From NCBI GenBank assembly GCA_019309605.1, contig JAFDFW010000172.1:1-6450 (forward strand): DNA of 6,450 nt. Direction: 5' to 3'. The notes beneath the pieces were generated by a model, which was given only the letters and a program-made list of their open reading frames with translations, was not told the origin of the DNA and did not search any database. The position numbers and the translations under genes are program-made. The first letter of the stretch is position 1. The number at the start of each line of letters is the position of its first letter. The stretch is from Deltaproteobacteria bacterium. GTDB taxonomy: Bacteria > Myxococcota_A > Polyangia > Polyangiales > Houyiibacteriaceae. Shown one piece after another: positions 1 to 5,450 of the stretch.

Positions 1-7
1 GCCCCGA

Positions 8-748
8 CTAACCCCGCTTCCGAGCGGTGATGATCATGCGTTCGGAGTCGCGGTCATAGACACGTTGATCGAAATCGCCATGGGCAACGACGGGCTCGAG
101 GCCCGCGTCTTCGATAGCTTCGAGGGTTTCCTCGAGACGTAGATAGCGGTGGCGGATCGTCGCTAGGATCTCTTCTCCATTGTCTTCGGCCAGATAGCGA
201 TAGTGGACCGTGAAGCGTTGAGCGCTCCGCTCGTATTCACTCCGCTCGAAGACCCGCCAATGCTTCCCGCGCGCGTCGACCGTCGCGATCTCACCTTCCT
301 CGTCGAAGCCCTCATCGAGGGAATCGTCCTCGTGGATGGGATCGCCTGCATATCCGTCAAACACGAGAAGCCCTTCCGCGGCAAGCGCCTTCTCGACTTG
401 CACGAAAGTGCGCCGGACGCTCTCGAGGTCCGGAAGGCAATAGATGCCATTGAAGGGGACCAAGACACGGTCGAATCCGCCTCCGACATCGAAGGTCTCC
501 ATGTCGCCTCGCTGAAGCTCGACCGATGCGGGCAGATTCTTTCGAGCGAGGGCAAGGGCCTCTTCGGAGGAGTCCACGCCGTGGAGCTCCGTGACCTGAT
601 CGGCGAGCACGGCGAGGATGCGTCCCGAACCGCAACCGAGCTCCAGCACGCGATCGGCGCCAACGCAAACGGCGCGGTAGAAATCTTCGTCGCCCTCCGT
701 GCCGTTGTGCAAGGACGCGTACAGATCGGCGGGATAGTCCGTGCCCAT
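8..748 (-). CDS. Class I SAM-dependent methyltransferase
   Basis: Predicted cytosolic methyltransferase of about 246 residues that transfers a methyl group from S-adenosylmethionine to an unidentified acceptor. The Rossmann-type core is clear. Motif I is VLELGCGSGRI (about residues 34-44), followed by an acidic strand end GVDSS, then RGDMETFD, the usual position of the adenine-contacting acidic residue. Next come FDRVLVPFNGIYCL and a strand GLLVFDGY. The C-terminal part (LRLEETLEAIEDAGLEPV, then a closing SERMIITARK strand) is the usual end of Methyltransf_25/11-type small-molecule methyltransferases. The ATG at 748 is preferred because the family-like sequence begins there. A GTG at 850 would add 34 proline/arginine-rich residues and run into the opposite-strand gene. 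No strong Shine-Dalgarno precedes 748. It is divergent from the amidohydrolase fragment across 92 bp. The substrate cannot be read from sequence. Confidence 0.88.
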   Translation of the reverse strand: MGTDYPADLYASLHNGTEGDEDFYRAVCVGADRVLELGCGSGRILAVLADQVTELHGVDSSEEALALARKNLPASVELQRGDMETFDVGGGFDRVLVPFNGIYCLPDLESVRRTFVQVEKALAAEGLLVFDGYAGDPIHEDDSLDEGFDEEGEIATVDARGKHWRVFERSEYERSAQRFTVHYRYLAEDNGEEILATIRHRYLRLEETLEAIEDAGLEPVVAHGDFDQRVYDRDSERMIITARKRG

Positions 749-840
749 CGGGTGCTGAGGGGGTGGTGCGATCGGCCCACGCGGCGCTCCGAGCAGGGTC
801 ACGCCTTGCCGGATGAGCTGACAACCCGGATGATCCCGGC

Positions 841-1026
841 ATGGACGCACCGATCATCGACGCGTGGATCCAGCATCCCACTGGGGCGTTCCTCAGCCAC
901 GACATGTTCGCATCCTTGCGACGCTGGATGAAGCTGGACGTAATTCCTGAAGAGCTGCCTGTGGAGCTCACGCTGTCCGCGCTCGATGCCGCCGGGGTGA
1001 CGAAGGCGCTGAGTGAACCCGCTTAG
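841..1026 (+). pseudogene. Amidohydrolase-family protein, N-terminal remnant
   Basis: A 61-codon frame starting MDAPIIDAWIQHPTGAFLSH and continuing through FASLRRWM, EELPVELTL and ALDAAGVTKAL. I recognise this as the N-terminus of amidohydrolase-2-type (TIM-barrel, metal-dependent) proteins, which run to about 270-300 residues. The opening IIDAWIQHP stretch sits where these proteins carry the first metal-ligand motif (D-x-H-x-H or a variant). After ALSEPA the frame stops at TAG 1024-1026. The rest of the barrel, with its metal and catalytic residues, is absent, because the following bases are the 3' end of the oppositely oriented molybdoenzyme gene. The fragment therefore cannot fold as an enzyme and is read as a truncated gene. 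The start lacks a good ribosome binding site. The alternative, a genuine 61-residue protein, is less likely given the match to one end of a longer family. Family assignment is from memory, not a search. Confidence 0.6.
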
Positions 1027-1187
1027 GTTCCCATTCGCTCCACTTCCACCCGCGTGCCACGGTCGGGGCATCCAGGGGCCCCCATCAAGATGGTGGGTTG
1101 CAGGTGAAAATACCCGCCGGCCAGGTGCAGGGGGTTCATGGGGCTCGGAGTGAGGGTTTGGTGCGACTTCTGTCCGCGAAACTGAAA
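1023..1187 (-). pseudogene. Out-of-frame C-terminal tail of the molybdoenzyme
   Basis: Fifty-four codons in a different minus-strand frame from the main molybdoenzyme frame encode FQFRGQKSHQ, then PSPMNPLHLAGGYFHLQP and a closing RGTRVEVERM before TAA at 1023-1025. NPLHLAGGY followed by RGTRVEV is the usual C-terminus of ethylbenzene-dehydrogenase-like alpha subunits, so this is the missing end of the neighbouring gene rather than a separate one. Joining it after residue 904 gives a protein of about 958 residues, close to the usual type II length. Relatives, as I recall them, read YHAWEP followed by Y/F-Q-F here. The break at about 1187-1190 is thus consistent with loss of roughly 10 bases (WEP plus one base), or with a single-base indel plus divergence. 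Whether the lesion is biological or a sequence error cannot be decided from the window. Confidence 0.75.
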
Positions 1188-3898
1188 GCGTGGTAGACGA
1201 TCACTTGCCCGGGGCGAACGTTGGGCGCCACCTTGGCGCGGACTTCGAAGGCGCCGATGTCGTTGCGCACGCGAACCAGATCTCCATCCTCGACGCCGCG
1301 CGCCTTCGCGTCCAGCGGGCCGAGATAGACGAGGGGCTCCCCGCGCTGAAGGTTGAGCAGGTGCTTGTCGTCTCGCCACGATGCGTGAATCGACCAGCGG
1401 TTATGCCCGCCCGTCATCTGCAGGGGGTAGTCGCCGCCGATCGCCGGGTTGTCCTTGTGAATCGGGAGCACTTCGCCCAGCTCTTCGAAGAACTCGTGGT
1501 CGATGTAGAATTGCATGCGCCGCGTGAGCGTCGGCCATGGTTCCTTCTTCTTCGTGTGCCAGGTATTTGCGGTGATGGTCTCACCGGGCTCGAAGTCCGC
1601 GGCGTGGCCGATTTGTGAGATGCCTATGCCGACACCGGTGTAGGGCGCGTAGCCCTTTTCCTTGAGCTCCTCCCAGCCGACGCCGCCGAGGTTGGTCGTG
1701 AGGGAGAGGATCTCTTCTAGAAACTCCTCCGTGTTCTCTTCGGTGTAGCGGCCACCGAAAGTGAACTCGTCGTATACGCGGTCCAGTCGCCGCACCTCAC
1801 CGGCGCGATCGGTGAACTCGGGGATCCCCCGCTCGATGGCGCGCTGCTGCACCATTTTGAGGAAGAGGCAGTGAAACTCCCAGTCGGGTTTCGACTCGGC
1901 CAGCGGCTCGACGGTGCGCGTCGTGACGTGGCAGAACGGGGTGATGGGGGACCCCCAGGTGATGTCGGCCTTCTCGTACCAGCCCGCGGCCGGAAATACG
2001 TAGTCGCTGTACCGGGCCGTATTGCTCATTCGCCAATCGACCGTCACCAGCAAATCGAGCTTGGGGAGGAGGTTATCGATCATGCGATCGTAGCCGCGCA
2101 CCCGTCGCAGCATGTTTCCGCCCACCTCGAAGAGAATGCGCGGCGGGGTCTTGGGTATGACCTGCCAGCCCTTGGAGACGGCCTCGTCGAAATACTCTTT
2201 GAACTCTCGCTTGACCCAGGGGTCCCACTGCTTGGCACTGCCGTAGAGTTCCTCGAGCCCGCCGTAGAGATAGAGGAAGAGCGGAGCCGAAATATAGCGC
2301 CCCGACAGGTAGTCCCGGCGGCCCATCTCGTAGAGAATCATCTCCGTGGAGTAGCCTTGGAACTTGAGCTTGATCACCTCGGGCGCGGTTTTTAGCGCGA
2401 GCGCGGCGAGCCCCCACTTGGGGGAGAGCTTGCCGCTCGTGACGCTCAGCGCGTCGGATCCATCGATGGAGAGGTACGGGAAAGCGGAGATTCCCGCGCC
2501 CTTCTTGCCGATTTGTCCCGCCAATGCGAATGCCAGGATCTGCCCGCGCTCCATCTCGAGACCGTGGTAGAACTTGGAGAAGTTGGTTTGGCTGATCGAC
2601 GAAGCCGCCTTCGCACCGGCGAGCGCGCGCGCCAGCTTGCGGATCTGATTGGGGTGAGTTCCGGTGATCTTCGAGGCCGCCTCCGGCGTGTACTCTGCGA
2701 CTTGTTTGCGCAGTAGCTGGAAGACGGGAGTGACCGTCACCTCGCCCGCCAAGGTACGTACGCGGTACTCCCCCTCGAGCACGGGGTCGACCCCGTTCAG
2801 CTTCAGGCTTCGGTGCGGGGACTCGACCACCTCTCCGCTGACGCGGTCGAAGAGGAAGAAGCGGTCCTCTGCGCCACCTTTCCGCATGTCCTGTTCGCGC
2901 AAGAACTTTCCATTGTCGGTTCGCACCAGGAACGGCAAGTCGGTCTGCTCGACGATGAAGCGAGCATCGTAGATTTCTTCTTCGATCATCACTTGCGCCA
3001 AGGAGAGGCCCAGCGCGGCGTCGCTGCCGACGTTCACTGGGATCCATTCATCGGCGTGAACCCCCGAGGCGTTCAAGTCGGGCGTGATCGCGATGACGCG
3101 CGCGCCGTGATAACGCGCCTCGTTGATGAAGTGGGCGTTGGGAATCTGCGTATAGGTGGGGTTGCCGCCCCAAATCAGGATGAGGTCGGAGTAGAAGAGG
3201 TCATCGTAGGATCCCTGGTAGCAGATCTTCCCTGTCGTAGTCGTCGCGCCAGGGTAGTGGTCACCGATCTCGGTATTGGCCTCGAGCATTGGTGTGTCCA
3301 ACACGCTGACCGTTCGGGTTAGCCCTAGCCCGTGGCAGCCGTTCGTGACGGCCGTGCCCATGTCCCAGTAGATGGACCCTGGTCCATCCTCCTCCATGGC
3401 GTCGATGGTCGCGTCGGCAACCTCGCGCAGCGCCTGCTCCCAGCTAACTCGTTTCCACTTCCCCTCGCCGCGCGCTCCCACTCGCTTGAGCGGGTGAAGC
3501 ACGCGCGAGGCGTCGTACATACGTTCGGAGTAGCAGGCGCCCTTCTGACAACCGCGCGGATTGTAGTCGGGGACCGCGGAGTTGGTCTGCGGGTAGTCGG
3601 CGACTTGCTCTTCACGCCACACGATGCCGTCCTTCACGTAGACGTTCCAGGCGCAGCCACGCTGGAACGCACAGTTGACGTAATGCGTGCTCTTGGCGAC
3701 GCTGTCCCAGCGCCACTGCTCGCGGTAGAGCTCCTTCCAGCCTTCGTAGCTCTGTGCCGACCATCCCTCGCGCGCATGCGCCGCCGGAGCACGCAGCGAA
3801 AGATTGCCGAGGGAGAGCGTCAACACCAGGCCGCCGCTGCCTTTGAGGAAGGCCCGGCGGCTGAAGCCATGTCGACACGATGGGTCGTATTGGGTCAT
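1136..3898 (-). CDS. Tat-exported type II molybdopterin oxidoreductase, catalytic subunit (3' frameshift)
   Basis: Catalytic alpha subunit of the DMSO reductase family, nearest by motif to type II enzymes such as ethylbenzene dehydrogenase, C25 steroid dehydrogenase and NarG. These carry out periplasmic hydroxylation or oxyanion reduction with a bis-MGD cofactor. Residues 12-30 are a twin-arginine signal (SRRAFLKG plus a hydrophobic stretch), with likely cleavage after AHA at 42. Cluster FS0 ligands are H72, C76, C82 and C117; the 34-residue gap between the last two equals that in NarG. D213 in EIGDHYPG is the probable Mo ligand. LILIWGGNPTYTQIPNAHF and VIAITPDLN form the cofactor-binding core, and a molydopterin-dinucleotide-binding domain starts near residue 806. 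The ATG at 3898 has AAGGA seven bases upstream. The frame departs from the family after YHA (residue 904): the last 16 residues are missense, and the true C-terminus lies in another frame at 1023-1187. No beta, gamma or chaperone gene is adjacent. The substrate is unknown. Confidence 0.9.
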   Translation of the reverse strand: MTQYDPSCRHGFSRRAFLKGSGGLVLTLSLGNLSLRAPAAHAREGWSAQSYEGWKELYREQWRWDSVAKSTHYVNCAFQRGCAWNVYVKDGIVWREEQVADYPQTNSAVPDYNPRGCQKGACYSERMYDASRVLHPLKRVGARGEGKWKRVSWEQALREVADATIDAMEEDGPGSIYWDMGTAVTNGCHGLGLTRTVSVLDTPMLEANTEIGDHYPGATTTTGKICYQGSYDDLFYSDLILIWGGNPTYTQIPNAHFINEARYHGARVIAITPDLNASGVHADEWIPVNVGSDAALGLSLAQVMIEEEIYDARFIVEQTDLPFLVRTDNGKFLREQDMRKGGAEDRFFLFDRVSGEVVESPHRSLKLNGVDPVLEGEYRVRTLAGEVTVTPVFQLLRKQVAEYTPEAASKITGTHPNQIRKLARALAGAKAASSISQTNFSKFYHGLEMERGQILAFALAGQIGKKGAGISAFPYLSIDGSDALSVTSGKLSPKWGLAALALKTAPEVIKLKFQGYSTEMILYEMGRRDYLSGRYISAPLFLYLYGGLEELYGSAKQWDPWVKREFKEYFDEAVSKGWQVIPKTPPRILFEVGGNMLRRVRGYDRMIDNLLPKLDLLVTVDWRMSNTARYSDYVFPAAGWYEKADITWGSPITPFCHVTTRTVEPLAESKPDWEFHCLFLKMVQQRAIERGIPEFTDRAGEVRRLDRVYDEFTFGGRYTEENTEEFLEEILSLTTNLGGVGWEELKEKGYAPYTGVGIGISQIGHAADFEPGETITANTWHTKKKEPWPTLTRRMQFYIDHEFFEELGEVLPIHKDNPAIGGDYPLQMTGGHNRWSIHASWRDDKHLLNLQRGEPLVYLGPLDAKARGVEDGDLVRVRNDIGAFEVRAKVAPNVRPGQVIVYHAFSFADRSRTKPSLRAP

Positions 3899-3905
3899 GC
3901 CGACG

Positions 3906-3911
3906 TCCTTC
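3906..3911 (-). promoter_or_regulatory. Ribosome binding site of the molybdoenzyme gene
   Basis: On the minus strand the sequence reads GAAGGA followed by a seven-base spacer to the ATG at 3898. This is a near-consensus Shine-Dalgarno at ideal distance. It supports the start that includes the complete Tat signal peptide. Confidence 0.7.
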
Positions 3912-3938
3912 TGATGAAGAGGTTCATGACGCGTAATA

Positions 3939-3978
3939 GTGCTCCGTGAAGCTGCGACAGTTGTAGCACATGGAGCAC
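3939..3978. repeat. 40-bp imperfect palindrome in the leader of the molybdoenzyme gene
   Basis: The outer arms GTGCTCCGTG (3939-3948) and CATGGAGCAC (3969-3978) are complementary at 9 of 10 positions. The inner arms GCTGCGA (3951-3957) and TTGTAGC (3961-3967) are complementary at 5 of 7. All three exceptions are G opposite T on the plus strand, so a plus-strand RNA would form a 17-bp stem with three G-U pairs, a small AA/A internal loop and a CAG tip. Minus-strand RNA would have A-C mismatches there. No T-run follows on either side, so it does not look like an intrinsic terminator. It lies 41-80 bases upstream of the molybdoenzyme start. It may be a regulator-binding dyad, a structured leader element or a remnant of a small palindromic repeat; the sequence does not choose between these. 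Confidence 0.5.
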
Positions 3979-4082
3979 AGGGATGAGTTCCGCGCCAATA
4001 GCGGCTACAAACGCGTTCCTTCTTAAAAGAGATCCAACCGACCTTGCGTCCAACGAGGATAATTTGTTCGCCGAGCCTCGGG

Positions 4083-5450
4083 TCAGTACTGGCGATAGCG
4101 CCGAGTCACGTGCCGTTGGCGCGCGGCGATCTGCGCGCGGCGCTCTGGCTCGGTTACGCTTGGGGTGGTATCGGGCAGCTCACGTGCGATTTCGCCAAAC
4201 GGCACCACCTTGCAAGACACGGTCGGCTGACGGCCCGCTGGCGGCGACTGGGGGAAGGTGGTGCGAAGCGTGATGTAGCCGGAGGCAAGCTCCGTAGTGT
4301 CGAGCCAATTCGGAACGCCCGGATCTCGGTGAGCGATCACGTAACGCAGACGACCGTCCTCGTCGCGATGGGCTTGCTCCTGGTTGATGCTGGTGAGCCG
4401 GTTCGCGTAATCGAGAGACTGGCCCCAGTAGTCGCTCAGGTGCATGCCGACGTAGACGGGCTCCTCGACGAGATTGACTTCCGCGATCAGAGCTTCGTCG
4501 GGGGCAAGATCAAACAGGCCGCCACCAAACAGGTTGGTCGCTTGGCCTCCCCCGGTGCTCAAACCCGCCTGCCGCGGCTGCAGAATTTCATTGCGCCGGA
4601 GATGAAACGGTCCGCGCTGCGGCGCCTTTTCGAACGGGTCCAATAAGAACCCGTAAAACGCATTCCAGAATCGGATGTTCCCTTTGAGCTTGTTGCCAAT
4701 GTCGCGAAGCTGCGCCGAAGTTTGTTCCGCGGTACGCGGCGATGGATGCTTGCCCTCGTTGCCCACGCGCGTGATCTGCATGTCGAGCGAATGTTCGCGG
4801 TCCCAGTCGCCAAAGATCTCGCGGACATAAAGCTTGGTTGCACCAATAGAGGGCTTTCCCTGCTCCTCCCGAAGCGTCGAAATGAAGTTCCCCGCGTAGC
4901 CGTCAGGGAGCTTGGGTGCGAGCATGATTTCGAACGAGCCATCGGGTTCGACGTTCATGTCCGTCGAAGCGAGCATGCCCGTGAGCACGCGGCTTCCGTC
5001 CCATAGCTCGTCGAGCGTGCCGCTGTCTCCGGGAGCGACTGAATGCGCCTCGAAGATCACGTAGAGAGGTGCTAACCTTTCGCTCGAAGATCGCGCCCCC
5101 TGCCAATGGGCATGGTCGTACGCTCGGCCCTCGATGCGAAATGTGCCGTGCGAATCGATTGGCGCGTAGAGGTAGAGGTTGTCGGGGTTTTCGATGGTGT
5201 ACTTGCAGATCGTCCACGGGTGTCGCTGAAAATAGGGAAACTCCGAGGTCTGTTGGAGCTCGGTTTCGATCAGACGGTAGAGCTGACCGAGCAAATATCG
5301 ATGGCCTTCGGCGAGGTTTCGGTCAGTCGCGACAGGCGGCTGGATATCGGGATCGCCCAGCATGGTGCGCGCATCGTTGAGCCCCGCGATCAGCTCAGAC
5401 CAGGCGTCCTCGAGTAGATCAGCGGCATTGGGGTCCGGTGTCTCAGCCAT
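4083..5450 (-). CDS. DUF1214-like domain protein, partner of the sulfotransferase
   Basis: A protein of 455 residues with no signal peptide or membrane segment, so probably cytosolic. Its C-terminal third resembles DUF1214: VYVGMHLSDYWGQSLDYANR (about 332-351), LTSINQEQAHRDEDGRLRYVI, then HRDPGVPNWLDTTELASGY (about 374-392). This is the pattern of a beta-rich domain with an aspartate/proline/tryptophan signature, and no biochemical function is established for it to my knowledge. The N-terminal half (helical 9-70, then FPYFQRHPWTICKYTIENPDN and beta-rich sequence with GTFRIEGRAYD) is less familiar. The basic tail (EPERRAQIAARQRHVTRRYRQY region) is also seen in relatives, as I recall them. The ATG at 5450 is chosen over upstream TTG/ATG codons because GGGAG lies five bases before it. 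It overlaps the upstream sulfotransferase by 8 bases (ATGGCTGA), which implies translational coupling and a shared pathway. Family call by motif memory only. Confidence 0.72.
   Translation of the reverse strand: MAETPDPNAADLLEDAWSELIAGLNDARTMLGDPDIQPPVATDRNLAEGHRYLLGQLYRLIETELQQTSEFPYFQRHPWTICKYTIENPDNLYLYAPIDSHGTFRIEGRAYDHAHWQGARSSSERLAPLYVIFEAHSVAPGDSGTLDELWDGSRVLTGMLASTDMNVEPDGSFEIMLAPKLPDGYAGNFISTLREEQGKPSIGATKLYVREIFGDWDREHSLDMQITRVGNEGKHPSPRTAEQTSAQLRDIGNKLKGNIRFWNAFYGFLLDPFEKAPQRGPFHLRRNEILQPRQAGLSTGGGQATNLFGGGLFDLAPDEALIAEVNLVEEPVYVGMHLSDYWGQSLDYANRLTSINQEQAHRDEDGRLRYVIAHRDPGVPNWLDTTELASGYITLRTTFPQSPPAGRQPTVSCKVVPFGEIARELPDTTPSVTEPERRAQIAARQRHVTRRYRQY

Larger units (their letters stand above)
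3899..4082. other. Intergenic gap between the DUF1214-like gene and the molybdoenzyme gene
   Basis: This 184-bp gap separates two same-strand genes and is the longest clearly non-coding stretch in the window. It holds the molybdoenzyme ribosome binding site and the palindrome at 3939-3978. It also holds an exact 7-base inverted pair, TTGTAGC (3961-3967) with GCTACAA (4004-4010), sharing an arm with that palindrome. It is somewhat more AT-rich around 4020-4068. I see no convincing sigma-70 or sigma-54 promoter and no intrinsic terminator, so whether the molybdoenzyme is transcribed separately or by read-through from the sulfotransferase pair is open. Confidence 0.6.

Noticed and set aside
749..850. 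Extension of the methyltransferase to a GTG at 850
   Set aside because: The extra 34 residues are proline/arginine-rich, do not resemble the family, and overlap the opposite-strand amidohydrolase start.
203..931. Long plus-strand open frame opposite the methyltransferase
   Set aside because: Its predicted protein has no recognisable motifs and lies antisense to a well-supported methyltransferase. GC-rich DNA produces such shadow frames.
2073..3047. 324-codon minus-strand frame inside the molybdoenzyme gene
   Set aside because: Arginine-rich low-complexity translation in a second frame of a clearly coding region; a shadow of third-position GC bias.
3332..3949. 205-codon plus-strand frame antisense to the molybdoenzyme 5' end, running into the leader
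   Set aside because: No family resemblance; antisense to the Tat signal and Fe-S ligand region, whose coding is certain.
4071..4081. CCGAGCCTCGG palindrome just after the stop of the DUF1214-like gene
   Set aside because: The stem is only 4 bp with a 3-base loop and has no T-run on the minus strand, so it is not a credible intrinsic terminator.
3899..4082. Possible sigma-70 or sigma-54 promoter for the molybdoenzyme
   Set aside because: Candidate boxes such as TTGTAG or TATTAC have no properly spaced partner, and no TGGCAC-N5-TTGC element is present.
4044..4646. 200-codon plus-strand frame opposite the DUF1214-like gene
   Set aside because: No recognisable domain, and the opposite strand has an overlapping operon partner, a good ribosome binding site and family motifs.
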